DNA of 64,000 bases from JBOGOC01 sp050747525. Its GTDB lineage: Bacteria > Acidobacteriota > Polarisedimenticolia > JACPZX01 > DASXTC01. This document shows positions 24,895-33,612 of this stretch, one piece after another; position 1 is the first letter of the stretch; each line of letters starts with the position of its first letter. Location of the stretch: the NCBI GenBank assembly GCA_050747525.1, contig JBOGOC010000043.1, forward strand, positions 1 to 64,000, given 5' to 3'. The notes beneath the pieces are model-generated. The model was not told where the DNA came from, did no database searches, and saw nothing but the letters and a program-made list of their open reading frames with translations. Made by a program: the position numbers and the translations under genes.

Positions 24895-27534
24895 ATGGTG
24901 TCCCTTCGGAAGTCGTTCTGGTCCGCGGCCGCTCTCGTGGCGGCCCTGGCCATCGCGCCGGCGACGGCGCAGTCCACCGGCATCACCCTCTCGGGCAATG
25001 TCCGCAACGCGGGCAACGCCCCGATTGCCGGCGCCACCGTGACGGCCACCAACAGGGCGACCCGTGCTTCGGAGTCCGCCACCACGGGAGCGGACGGCGC
25101 CTACTCCTTCTCGCTGCCCCCCGGCAAGTACGGCGTCGCCGTGTCGGCGTCCGGGTTCTGGGAGTCGACGCTTTCCGTCGAGATCGTGGCCGGCCGCCAG
25201 AGCCAGGCCGACTTCTCGCTCACCGCCAGGACGGAAGAGGTGGTCACCGTCACGGCCACCAAGCGCGAGACGGCTCCCATCGACGTGCCGTTCTCGCTGG
25301 CGACTCTCTCGGAGCAGGATATGCGGGATCGCGGGGCCGAGGACATCGAGGACGTGGCCGCGAACGTGGGGAGCTTCACCGTGCAGAACCTGGGCCCCGG
25401 CCAGAGCCAGGTGGCGATGCGTGGCGTCTCGGCCGGCCAGATCGCGCGCGACCAGCCGGGGGTCAAGGAGCAGGTCGGCATCTACCTGGACGAGTCGCCT
25501 GTCTCCCTCTCCCTGTTCACTCCGGATCTGGACCTGGTCGACGTGAGCCGCGTGGAAGTGCTGCGAGGCCCGCAGGGGACCCTTTTCGGAGCCGGATCGG
25601 TCACCGGAACCGTGCGCTATGTCACCAACCAGCCCCTCCTGAACACGGACGAGGGGTTCGTCGAGTTCGGCGGGGCCGGCGTCGATGGCGGGGATCTGAT
25701 CGGCGGCTTCAAGGCCGGGCTCAACTTTCCGATGGGGGAGAAGGCCGCCGCGCGCATCGTCGGGTACACCAGCCTGCTGCCCGGATACACCGATGCGGTG
25801 CAGCCCGACCTCAGCCAGGACGACGACGTCAACGGCGGCTCCCGATCCGGCGCGCGCGCGGCGGTCACGTTGGCCCCGAACGGCAAACTGACCATCACGC
25901 CACGCGTCGTCTATCAGAACGTCGAACAGGAGGGCTGGAACCTCACCGAGATCTACAACATCCTCGCCAATCCCTTCACCACCTCGCGCCCGAACGTGGA
26001 CTTCGATGAACTCCAGGAGTTCACGCAGCTCGACGAGTCGTTCGAGGACGACTTCGTGCTCGGCGATGTCAACGTCCGGTACGATTTCGGCCCCGTGACC
26101 CTCACCTCGATCACGTCCTACATGGATCGCAAGATTCGCATCGTGCGCGACACGACCCAATTGACGGCCAGCTTCACGGGCGGGAGCGCGGGGTTCCCGG
26201 AGCCGATCTACACGCTCGATTCGCCGCTGTTCGACCACACCGACGCGACGATGTGGACCCAGGAGCTCCGTCTGTCGAGCAACCAGACGCGCGTGCAGTG
26301 GATCGCGGGGGTCTTCTACAGCGACGGCGAGCGCGACTACGGCCAGGACGTCAAGATTCTCGGGTTCCAGGACGCCACGGGCATACCGACCGATCTTGGT
26401 CAGCTCGCCCCGAAGGACAGCATCTTCTTCAGCGAGTTCGACTACGACCAGACTCAGATCGCGGTCTTCGGTGAGGCGACCGTGCCGGCGACCGACAAGT
26501 TCAGCGTCACCGCCGGCCTGCGCTACTACGACTACGACGAGGAAAAGGGACAGCTCGTCGACGGCCTATTCGGCAACCCGAACTACCCGGCCAGCGTGCT
26601 GTCGCTGCCAGGTGACACCGATGCCTCCGGGGTGGCGCCGCGCCTGATCCTGACGTACAAGGCGACGGACAACGCCATCCTCAACGCGCAGGTCTCGAAG
26701 GGGTTCCGCCTGGGGGGCATCAACGATCCTCTCAACGTGCCGGTCTGCTCGCCCGAGGACCTGGAAACCTTCAGCGGGTTCGACACCTGGGACGACGAGG
26801 TCGTCTGGAACTACGAGGTCGGCCTGAAGTCACACATGGCGGCCGGCAACGCCACCTTCAACATCTCGGCCTTCTACATGGATATCACCGACCTGCAGAC
26901 CACCGTCACGGCGGGCACCTGCACCTCGCGCCTGATCTTCAACGTCCCGGAGGCCCGCAGCCAGGGTGTGGAGGTCGAGTACTCGGCTTCGCCCACCCGC
27001 AATTTCGACTTCGCCATCTCGGCCAGCTACACCGATGCGGAGCTGCAATCGACGGTCACGTCCACCGACCCCAACGGCGTGGTCAGCATCGTCTCGGGCA
27101 TCGAGGAGGGGAGGCGCCTGCCGACCGTCCCCCAGGTGCAGGCCGCGGCGTCGGCCATCTGGTTCCACGAGGTCGGAGCCGGCTCGCTGATGTACGTCTC
27201 GGGCACCTACTCCCATATCGGCTCACGCTTCACGCAGGTCGGCGACGAGGACCTCGGCACGCTGAACATGCTGGACCCGGCGCTGCCGTTCACCATCGGG
27301 GGGCCGCTGACGCAGACCACCTTCCGATACAATCCGGAGCTGCCGGCCTACGACCTGGTCAACCTGCGCCTGGGGCTGCGGCGAGCCAACTGGGACATCG
27401 GGGCGTACGTGAACAACGTGACGGACGAGCTGGCCTTCCTGGCGCTGGAGCGCGAGCGGGGAACCCTGGCCCGCATCGGCTACCTGACGAACCAGCCCCG
27501 TACTTTCGGCATCTCGGCCCGCTACAGTTTCTAG
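24895..27534 (+). CDS. TonB-dependent outer-membrane receptor
   Basis: The product has 879 residues. The ATG at 24895 has GGAGG 7 bases upstream and opens a signal peptide (SFWSAAALVAALAIAPATAQ). A carboxypeptidase-regulatory-like domain at about 25-110 (VRNAGNAPIAGATVTATN) precedes a TonB-box-like EEVVTVTATKRE and the plug domain (VEVLRGPQGTLFGAGSVTGTV). The rest is a 22-stranded barrel closing on an aromatic end, ARYSF. The N-terminal regulatory domain is common in receptors of Bacteroidota and Acidobacteriota that import oligosaccharides, cobalamin or siderophores. Substrate is unknown. It lies between the probable selenoprotein gene and a second CMD gene on the same strand. Confidence 0.93.
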   Translation: MVSLRKSFWSAAALVAALAIAPATAQSTGITLSGNVRNAGNAPIAGATVTATNRATRASESATTGADGAYSFSLPPGKYGVAVSASGFWESTLSVEIVAGRQSQADFSLTARTEEVVTVTATKRETAPIDVPFSLATLSEQDMRDRGAEDIEDVAANVGSFTVQNLGPGQSQVAMRGVSAGQIARDQPGVKEQVGIYLDESPVSLSLFTPDLDLVDVSRVEVLRGPQGTLFGAGSVTGTVRYVTNQPLLNTDEGFVEFGGAGVDGGDLIGGFKAGLNFPMGEKAAARIVGYTSLLPGYTDAVQPDLSQDDDVNGGSRSGARAAVTLAPNGKLTITPRVVYQNVEQEGWNLTEIYNILANPFTTSRPNVDFDELQEFTQLDESFEDDFVLGDVNVRYDFGPVTLTSITSYMDRKIRIVRDTTQLTASFTGGSAGFPEPIYTLDSPLFDHTDATMWTQELRLSSNQTRVQWIAGVFYSDGERDYGQDVKILGFQDATGIPTDLGQLAPKDSIFFSEFDYDQTQIAVFGEATVPATDKFSVTAGLRYYDYDEEKGQLVDGLFGNPNYPASVLSLPGDTDASGVAPRLILTYKATDNAILNAQVSKGFRLGGINDPLNVPVCSPEDLETFSGFDTWDDEVVWNYEVGLKSHMAAGNATFNISAFYMDITDLQTTVTAGTCTSRLIFNVPEARSQGVEVEYSASPTRNFDFAISASYTDAELQSTVTSTDPNGVVSIVSGIEEGRRLPTVPQVQAAASAIWFHEVGAGSLMYVSGTYSHIGSRFTQVGDEDLGTLNMLDPALPFTIGGPLTQTTFRYNPELPAYDLVNLRLGLRRANWDIGAYVNNVTDELAFLALERERGTLARIGYLTNQPRTFGISARYSF

Positions 27535-27552
27535 AGGCTTTTAGAACCCCCC

Positions 27553-27579
27553 CCGGGTGCATAGGTCTTATGCGCCCGG
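27553..27579 (+). terminator. Hairpin after the TonB receptor gene
   Basis: CCGGGTGCATA pairs with TATGCGCCCGG across a five-base loop, 11 bp with one G-U pair, 18 bases after the receptor's stop. The bases after it are not a clean U-run, so it may be a weak intrinsic or Rho-associated terminator. Confidence 0.55.
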
Positions 27580-27720
27580 CAGACATTTTCCTACGGTGAT
27601 CCGGCCGGAAGATGTCGTTTTACGGCTCCTAACCCGCCGCCTGGTGCGGCATATTCCTTGCATCTGCCTTAGCCGCACGCCACGCAGTGAAGCTGATCGC
27701 GTTCGAGGGGGGGCCAGGGC

Positions 27721-28368
27721 ATGTACCTGAAGGAAATCGAGAGCCGACCTGCCGAAGGGATGACCAAAATCGCCTTCAAGAGGTTGCGTGACTCGGGCGA
27801 AACCATCCCTGACATCCTCCATCTCTTCCGTTTCAAGAGACGGAGCACGGATCATCTGATCCGTTTCACGGAGGAAGTCATGCGTGGCCCGTCGCCCCTT
27901 TCTCCTGGAATCAGAGAGTTGATCGGGGCCTACTTTTCGAAGCGAAACCAGTATGCCTTCTGCAGCAACGCCCACGCTGCGGCCGCGACCCAGTACCTTG
28001 AAGCAGACCTTGTCGACGAGGTCCTGCACGATCTGGAGAGTTCGCGCCTGGACACGGCCCACAAGGCTCTGTTTCGTTACATCGGGAAGCTCGCGGACAA
28101 CCCCACGGGTGTCACGGCCTCGGATATCAACGAGCTCAAGGAAGCCGGTTGGAGTGAGGAAGCCATTTACGACGCGCTCACCGTCGCTTCCGTCTTTCGG
28201 TTCTACAACACGTGGAATGCCGGAGCGGGGGTTCGGAGCATGACCTCCGCGGACTACCTCTACAGCGGAAAGGTGCTGAAAACGCTCGGCTACTGCATGG
28301 ATTTCAAGTTGAGGCGGCTTTTCAGGATCACGGCCAACACACTGATGACCCTGGTCAAGTCAACCTGA
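27721..28368 (+). CDS. CMD/AhpD-like protein with a single active-site cysteine
   Basis: This is a 215-residue all-helical protein of the peroxidase-related CMD family. The region SKRNQYAFCSNAHAAAA matches the active-site helix of AhpD-like enzymes. The resolving first cysteine of CxxC is Tyr, leaving a YxxC motif plus the His. The following DLVDEVLHDLESSRLDTAHKALFRYIGKLA and WSEEAIYDALTVASVFRFYN are typical family helices. With one cysteine it may use an external thiol or no longer be redox-active. The start at 27721 (ATG) follows a GGGGGG stretch. It lies downstream of the TonB receptor and 55 bases before the UnbV-like gene, and could form one unit with UnbV-UnbU. Confidence 0.85.
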   Translation: MYLKEIESRPAEGMTKIAFKRLRDSGETIPDILHLFRFKRRSTDHLIRFTEEVMRGPSPLSPGIRELIGAYFSKRNQYAFCSNAHAAAATQYLEADLVDEVLHDLESSRLDTAHKALFRYIGKLADNPTGVTASDINELKEAGWSEEAIYDALTVASVFRFYNTWNAGAGVRSMTSADYLYSGKVLKTLGYCMDFKLRRLFRITANTLMTLVKST

Positions 28369-28423
28369 CGCGCGAACACCCCATCCTCCACAGCGGCTGA
28401 GATGAATCCCACGGTCTCAGGTC

Positions 28424-30307
28424 GTGCTGAGTAGGTACTCCAGCTGCTTTGCCGCCATCATCCTGGCGGCCCTGTGTTTCGGGCCCGCCAGGCTGCCCAC
28501 GCTGACCTCGTCCGAAACGGCTGAGCTCGCGTCCCGTTTCAGTTTCAAGCGATTTCCGCTTCCTGAAGTGCCAGGCAATCCGCCCAGCAAGCTCGTGCGC
28601 CAGGTGCATCCTGGTCTCGAGCACATCTCCGCCTGGATCTCCTCCCTCGGTGCCGCAGCGACACTGGCCGATCTCGATGCCGATGGTCTGCCCAACGATC
28701 TCGTCCATGTCGACCCGCGCTTCGATCGCGTGACCGTCGCTCCGGTTCCGGGCACAGCCGAGCGCTACGAGCCCTTTGTTCTGGACACCGCCTTCGGGTC
28801 CAACGATGACGATCCTTCAACCACCGCTCCCATGGGGACCGTAGCCGGCGACTTCAACGAGGACGGCCTGATGGATCTCATGGTCTATTTCTGGGGACGC
28901 ACACCGGAACTCTACCTGCGAAGGTCCGATGGTTCCGCGGGCGAGCAACTCTCACCACGGGCGTTCGCTCCTCGCAAGCTCGTCGACTCGGGCGAGCGTT
29001 GGTATTCCAACAGCGCGGTACAGGCCGACTTCGACGGCGACGGCCACGTGGATCTGGTGATCGGAGGTTACTTTCAGGACGGCGCACGGATTCTCGACCG
29101 CAAAGGGGCCGATACCGTCGTGATGCATGAAGGCAAAGCCAGAGCGCTCAACGGTGGCCACGAGCACTTCCTTCTCTGGAAGGCGGGAACGAGCGGCCCG
29201 GATCCGACGGTGCGCTACCAGGGAGTCGACAACGTCCTGAGCGAAGAAGTCTCCCGTGGCTGGACGCTTGCCATGGGGGCGGCGGACCTGGATGGCGACT
29301 TGCTGCCGGAGCTCTACCTGGCGAACGACTTCGGCCCCGATCGTCTGCTTCACAACCGCTCCACTCCCGGCAATCTCCGATTCGCCGTGCTCGAAGGCCG
29401 GCGCGATTTCACGACTCCCAAGTCGTGCGTGCTGGGACGCGATTCGTTCAAGGGGATGGGCGTCGATTTCGGCGATATGAACGGCGACGGCATCCTCGAT
29501 ATCTACGTGAGCAACATCGCGACGAGATTCGGCCTGACCGAGAGCCACTTTCTCTGGATGAGCACCGGCGAGATCGACAGGATGAAGGAGGGAATCGCGC
29601 CGTACGTTCACGCCAGCGAAAGGCTTGGCCTGGCTCGCAGCGGATTTGCCTGGGAAGCGCGGCTGGCCGATTTCGACAACGATGGCGTGCTCGAAGCGAT
29701 GCAGGCCTGCGGGTTCATCAAGGGCAGGACCAATCGCTGGCCGGAACTCCAGGCGCTTGGCACGAGCAACGATCGGATCGTCCACAATCCACGTTTCTGG
29801 CCCACCTTCCGGCCCGGCGCGGACCTGAGCGGGCACGACTTGAACCCGTTCTTCGCGCGGGGAGGCGATGGCCGATACCATGACATCGGTCCCATTCTTG
29901 GTCTGGTCGAGCCGATGGTCAGCAGAGGCATCGCCACGGCTGATGTTGACGCCGATGGCCGGCTGGACTTCGTCGTCGCGAATCAGTGGGGGCCTTCCTA
30001 CTTCTTCAGAAACGAATCACCCGGTGCCGGCGCCTTTCTGGGCCTGAGGTTGAACCATCCGGGTGGCTCTCCGGCCATCGGTGCGGTGGCCAGGCTGAGT
30101 CTCCCCGATGGCCGCAGGCTCGTGGCGCAGGTGGACGGAGGGAGCGGACATTCCGGCCGTCGCAGTCCGGACATTCACCTGGGTCTGGGCGGGGTTGAGA
30201 AAGATACAGCGGTGCAAGTGGAAATCACGTGGCGGGACCGGCAAGGACAGAGGCATCAACGCAGGCTGCCGGCCGTTCCGTCCTGGCAGACCATTGAGTT
30301 GCCATGA
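28424..30307 (+). CDS. UnbV/CRTAC1-like secreted FG-GAP repeat protein (ASPIC domain)
   Basis: The 627-residue product starts at a GTG (28424) with a signal peptide (SCFAAIILAALCFGPARL). FG-GAP/VCBS repeats follow with the calcium-binding DxDxDG-type loops (ADLDADGLPNDL, GDFNEDGLMDL, ADFDGDGHVDL, GDMNGDGILDI, ADVDADGRLDF). The last 100 residues match the ASPIC/UnbV domain (AIGAVARLSLPDGRRLVAQ, GGSGHSG, DIHLGLGG). This family takes its name from cartilage acidic protein CRTAC1 and from UnbV, which is encoded in enediyne antibiotic clusters. Its molecular function is unknown. It overlaps the next gene as ATGA. Confidence 0.9.
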   Translation: MLSRYSSCFAAIILAALCFGPARLPTLTSSETAELASRFSFKRFPLPEVPGNPPSKLVRQVHPGLEHISAWISSLGAAATLADLDADGLPNDLVHVDPRFDRVTVAPVPGTAERYEPFVLDTAFGSNDDDPSTTAPMGTVAGDFNEDGLMDLMVYFWGRTPELYLRRSDGSAGEQLSPRAFAPRKLVDSGERWYSNSAVQADFDGDGHVDLVIGGYFQDGARILDRKGADTVVMHEGKARALNGGHEHFLLWKAGTSGPDPTVRYQGVDNVLSEEVSRGWTLAMGAADLDGDLLPELYLANDFGPDRLLHNRSTPGNLRFAVLEGRRDFTTPKSCVLGRDSFKGMGVDFGDMNGDGILDIYVSNIATRFGLTESHFLWMSTGEIDRMKEGIAPYVHASERLGLARSGFAWEARLADFDNDGVLEAMQACGFIKGRTNRWPELQALGTSNDRIVHNPRFWPTFRPGADLSGHDLNPFFARGGDGRYHDIGPILGLVEPMVSRGIATADVDADGRLDFVVANQWGPSYFFRNESPGAGAFLGLRLNHPGGSPAIGAVARLSLPDGRRLVAQVDGGSGHSGRRSPDIHLGLGGVEKDTAVQVEITWRDRQGQRHQRRLPAVPSWQTIELP

Positions 30308-31251
30308 CAACCAAGGCCTTCAATACGACGGTCCTGTTTTATCCGAACAAGAACCCCAAGCTGCGTCTGTTTGCTCTCTGGTACTTCACCACGCTGATGA
30401 TCGTGTGGAATCTGGTCGGGCACACAGCGTTGGGATTCGAGCAGTCGTGGGCCACGCCTCTCACGGCCATTGCGGCCTCCATCGCCGTGTCCATGCTTCT
30501 GGACTGGGTCGATGCCCGTGCCAGAGGCCGGGACGTGCGCTTCACGGGAAGTCTGGCCAACTTCCTGAATTTTCTTCCGGCGTGCCTGATTCCCGGATTC
30601 GCCTGCAGCATGTTGCTCTATCCCAACGAACGGCTCTGGCCGATGATTTTCGCCGTGGTGCTTTCCATAGGCTCGAAACTCATTTTCCGTGCTCCTGTCG
30701 GCAACGGCCATACCCAGCACGTCTTCAACCCGTCCAATCTTGGCGTTGCCGTGACCCTGGCTCTGTTTCCCGAGGTTGGCTTCGCTCCGCCCTATCATTT
30801 CACGGAGAACGTCACCGGGCTCTGGGATCTGGGCGTTCCGGTGATCGTTCTCGTGTCAGGCATCGTCATCCATGCCCTCTTCACCGGGCGCCTGCCGTTG
30901 GTGGCCGCATGGGTCTGTGGTTTCATCCTGCAGGCTGTGATTCGAGCCGCTCTCGGCGGTACGCCGTTCTTCGTTCCCCTGATGCCAATGACCAGCGCCG
31001 CGTTCATCATCTTCACCCTGTACATGATTCCCGATCCGGCCACGACGCCCCTCCACCCGGGGCGGCAAGCGTACTTCGGTCTTGCCGTGGCGGTGGTCTA
31101 CGGCCTGCTGCAGGTCCTGCATCTCGTCTTCGGACTGTTCTTCGCCTTGCTGATTGTGTGCGCCGTCCGCGGCGCGTCGCTGCATGCGTCCGCTTTGTGG
31201 CGCAGGTCCCGGAGCCGGACGGCCCTCGATGAGCCCGCGACTGTAGTGTGA
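30304..31251 (+). CDS. UnbU-like integral membrane protein (RnfD/NqrB-related)
   Basis: This 315-residue protein has about nine membrane helices. It resembles UnbU of enediyne clusters and, more distantly, the NqrB/RnfD membrane subunits; visible family parts are a conserved RDVRFTGSLANFLNFLP, the helix KLIFRAPVGNGHTQHVFNPS (NGxHxFNPSN-type motif) and the late TLYMIPDPATTP. In RnfD and NqrB a Thr in the corresponding SGAT-type motif carries covalent FMN; here the region reads FNPSNLGVAVTLAL and I cannot assign the flavin residue. The start at 30304 overlaps the UnbV stop (ATGA), so the two are translationally coupled. No other Rnf/Nqr subunits are near, so it is not a standard Rnf complex. 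Confidence 0.82.
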   Translation: MTTKAFNTTVLFYPNKNPKLRLFALWYFTTLMIVWNLVGHTALGFEQSWATPLTAIAASIAVSMLLDWVDARARGRDVRFTGSLANFLNFLPACLIPGFACSMLLYPNERLWPMIFAVVLSIGSKLIFRAPVGNGHTQHVFNPSNLGVAVTLALFPEVGFAPPYHFTENVTGLWDLGVPVIVLVSGIVIHALFTGRLPLVAAWVCGFILQAVIRAALGGTPFFVPLMPMTSAAFIIFTLYMIPDPATTPLHPGRQAYFGLAVAVVYGLLQVLHLVFGLFFALLIVCAVRGASLHASALWRRSRSRTALDEPATVV

Positions 31252-31343
31252 TTCCGGGTACAGAAGAGGGGCGGCCGGCGGGTTCATCCTGAAGGACATC
31301 AATCCATTCATAGCGCCCCGGGGGGTGCAGAGAGGGACCCTTC

Positions 31344-32285
31344 ATGAACCGACAGTCTGCTTCGATTCCGGCGGCGATCGCGATCACCGTGTTCCTCACG
31401 GCGGTGTTCGGCGCGTCTCCGGCCTCCGCGGCCCGCGACCGGGTGGCGCCCACCGCGCCGACCAACCTCAGCGTGACGGCTACGACGCCCTTCAGCGTCT
31501 CGCTGGCCTGGAACCCCTCGAGCGACAACTCGGGGAAGCTCTCGTACGTGGTGCATGCCAGCAACGGGCAGAACGCCCTGCTGAGCCAGGCCACGACCTC
31601 CTTCACCTTCACCGACGGCCTGCAGTCGCGCATGTCGTATTCGTTCTACGTGTATGCCGTGGACGCGGCGGGCAACCGGTCGAAGAACAGCAACACGGTG
31701 AGCGCCCTGCTGCCCGCGGACACCACACCGCCCACGACGCCCGTGCTCGCGGTGACCGATGTCGGGGCGACGCACGTCAGCCTCCTGTGGTCGGCGCAGG
31801 AGGACGGGCCGTGGATCTTCTACCAGGTCTACCTGAACGGCGCGCCGCACCTCTACACCGGCTCGGCGACCTCGGCCACGATCGCGGGGCTCGACCCGGT
31901 GATCACCTACACGTTCACCGTGGTGGCTCGGGACAACGGGATCAACTACTCGCCGCCGAGCAACGAGGTGACCGTGACCACCGAGGCCGCCGATCCGAGC
32001 GACACGACGCCTCCGACCACCCCGGGCGGCCTGTCTGCCAGCGATCTGAACTCCGGCGACGGCGAGATCGCGTTGCGCTGGACCCAGTCGACCGACGATC
32101 AGACCCCGCAGGCGTTCATCGAGTACGAGGTGTTCCTCAATGGTGTGCTGGACCACACCGTCGTGGGGCAGGGGCGCGCGGCGGTCTACGGCACGTTCGG
32201 CGTGCTCAACATCATAGAGGTCATCGCGATCGACGCGGCAGGGAATCGATCCACGCCGGCGTCGCGGACGATCGAGCTGCGCTGA
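31344..32285 (+). CDS. Secreted protein with three fibronectin type III domains
   Basis: The product has 313 residues. An ATG at 31344 with AGAGGGA upstream opens a signal peptide (IAITVFLTAVFGASPASAA). Three FN3 domains of about 90 residues follow, each opening with a linker such as DTTPPTTP and containing the LSW/LRW strand and the tyrosine corner YxFxVxAxDxAGNxS. There is no catalytic, Kelch or anchor domain. FN3-only proteins of this type usually space or attach surface enzymes; here the whole protein may act in adhesion or polysaccharide binding. It stands alone, facing the convergent ThuA-like gene. Confidence 0.8.
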   Translation: MNRQSASIPAAIAITVFLTAVFGASPASAARDRVAPTAPTNLSVTATTPFSVSLAWNPSSDNSGKLSYVVHASNGQNALLSQATTSFTFTDGLQSRMSYSFYVYAVDAAGNRSKNSNTVSALLPADTTPPTTPVLAVTDVGATHVSLLWSAQEDGPWIFYQVYLNGAPHLYTGSATSATIAGLDPVITYTFTVVARDNGINYSPPSNEVTVTTEAADPSDTTPPTTPGGLSASDLNSGDGEIALRWTQSTDDQTPQAFIEYEVFLNGVLDHTVVGQGRAAVYGTFGVLNIIEVIAIDAAGNRSTPASRTIELR

Positions 32286-32324
32286 GGGCGGCTTAGGCAC
32301 CGGAGACGGCAGAGGAGGTCCTGG

Positions 32325-32343
32325 TGCGGGCTTGCAACCCGCA
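32325..32343. terminator. Hairpin between convergent genes
   Basis: TGCGGG (32325-32330) pairs with CCCGCA (32338-32343) around a seven-base loop, in the gap between two convergent stop codons (32285 and 32366). No U-run follows on either strand. It may end both transcripts but the evidence is only structural. Confidence 0.35.
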
Positions 32344-32365
32344 TCAGGCTTCCTGCCCGTCGATA

Positions 32366-33526
32366 TCAGTTGTTTCTCACTACCTGATAGAAGTGCAACG
32401 TGCCGCCAGGAGCCGGATCGACCCATCCGTGGTCGGCCGTCTGTCCAATCTCGCTTCCCGGCTCGGTGATCGAGGACGGGTCGGTGGAGCGGAACACCGA
32501 GAAGCTCCCATCGCAGCCGGACCACGACAGCGTGACGTCGTCGATCCCGGGCCCGGCCTCGACCTCGAGCACCAGTGCGTCCGGGGGGAGCGATCCGGAG
32601 GCGAACACGATGGCGTTGGCAAGGATCTGAAAATTGTTCCCGTCGACGTCGTCGAGCGCGTTGGGCTGATACTCCCCAGGCTGGTACCCTACGACGCGGC
32701 CTGACCATTGCGGCCGCCGGTGGACGAAGCCCAGCAGGTGAGTCGTCCCGTTGCTGTTGTAGTTGCTGCCGAAGAGCGTCTCGACATTTCCCGCGGCTGA
32801 CACGTTGAACTCGAAGAACGGGTACCTCTCATCGGGGGTATTGTTGAAGGCTGGGTATGTGCCCGGCGCGACTCCGCGTGCGGCGTCCGCGTAGGCCACG
32901 CTCGACGAGTACTCGACGGCATGGCACGCTATGAAGTGCGTCGGCAATGTGGCGATCACGTTCTGGCCGTTCACGGTGTCCCAGGGCACCGGGCCGTTCG
33001 CCGTCGCTCCGATGAGGTCGAGCATTCCCTCCTTCCCGGGGGCGTAGTAGGAGCCGTGGTGGAAGGAGATCACCCCGCCGCCATTGACCAGAAAGCTCTC
33101 CACCGCCGTCGTGAACGCCTGCTGCCTTCCTGCGGCGTCGTTTCCGTTGTTCGGGATCCGGTGCGCGAAGTAGATCAGGACGTCGTATCGCAGCGGGTCC
33201 GTGGGAGGAACCGACAGACGGGCCGTGGCCTGCTCGATGTCATTGGTGTCGATCTCGAGCACGCCATCGGGGGAAGGATCGAGGTTCAGCCCGGACCCCG
33301 TGCCGAGAAGCGCGGCCGACAGATCGCCCGGCTGCGTGAGTTGGTCCGCAGGAAGGCCGTGCGGATTCACCTCGTCGCTCACAATCAGGATGCGGAGCGT
33401 ACGATGAGCAGGAAGTTCCGCCGCCAGCACTGCGGCGGCAGCCGTCAGAATGAGACATAGGCCCACGACGAACTGATGGAATCTCGTCTGCACGTCAGTT
33501 GCCTCCGCCCAGCCGAACCTCGCCAT
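32366..33526 (-). CDS. ThuA-like (trehalose-utilisation fold) secreted protein
   Basis: The protein has 386 residues from the ATG at 33526; a TTG two codons upstream is also possible. An N-terminal hydrophobic segment (FVVGLCLILTAAAAVLAA) is a signal or anchor. The domain at about 45-260 looks ThuA-like: the fold resembles class I glutamine amidotransferases, with LRILIVSDEV at the first strand and GGGVISFHHGSYYAP at the elbow, where the His-His-Gly pattern is typical of ThuA. No amidotransferase Cys is present. The C-terminal FN3-like tail (VTLSWSGCDGSFSVFRS) ends HFYQVVRN like other secreted proteins here. Its first six codons and upstream region are part of a block duplicated in front of the sigma gene at 52384. 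Confidence 0.75.
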   Translation of the reverse strand: MARFGWAEATDVQTRFHQFVVGLCLILTAAAAVLAAELPAHRTLRILIVSDEVNPHGLPADQLTQPGDLSAALLGTGSGLNLDPSPDGVLEIDTNDIEQATARLSVPPTDPLRYDVLIYFAHRIPNNGNDAAGRQQAFTTAVESFLVNGGGVISFHHGSYYAPGKEGMLDLIGATANGPVPWDTVNGQNVIATLPTHFIACHAVEYSSSVAYADAARGVAPGTYPAFNNTPDERYPFFEFNVSAAGNVETLFGSNYNSNGTTHLLGFVHRRPQWSGRVVGYQPGEYQPNALDDVDGNNFQILANAIVFASGSLPPDALVLEVEAGPGIDDVTLSWSGCDGSFSVFRSTDPSSITEPGSEIGQTADHGWVDPAPGGTLHFYQVVRNN

Positions 33527-33612
33527 TGCCAACGCCTCGAATCAGAGACCGTGGACAGGTGTCGGGCCCCATGATATCGGAGCATGTCATCGCTCACATC
33601 GAAGAGTGATGG
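33515..33612. repeat. Duplicated promoter/5'-end block, copy 1
   Basis: This 98-base stretch matches 52373-52472 except for one substitution and a two-base indel. It covers the first six codons of the ThuA-like gene, its upstream region, and the last six codons and stop of the CPBP gene. Both copies keep a TATCAT that could serve as a -10 box on the minus strand. Confidence 0.9.

Noticed and set aside
28424..31251. Enediyne biosynthesis cluster
   Set aside because: Only UnbV- and UnbU-like genes are present; the enediyne polyketide synthase and its partners are absent.
30304..31251. Rnf or Nqr electron-transport complex
   Set aside because: Only one RnfD/NqrB-related membrane subunit occurs, without the other subunits.
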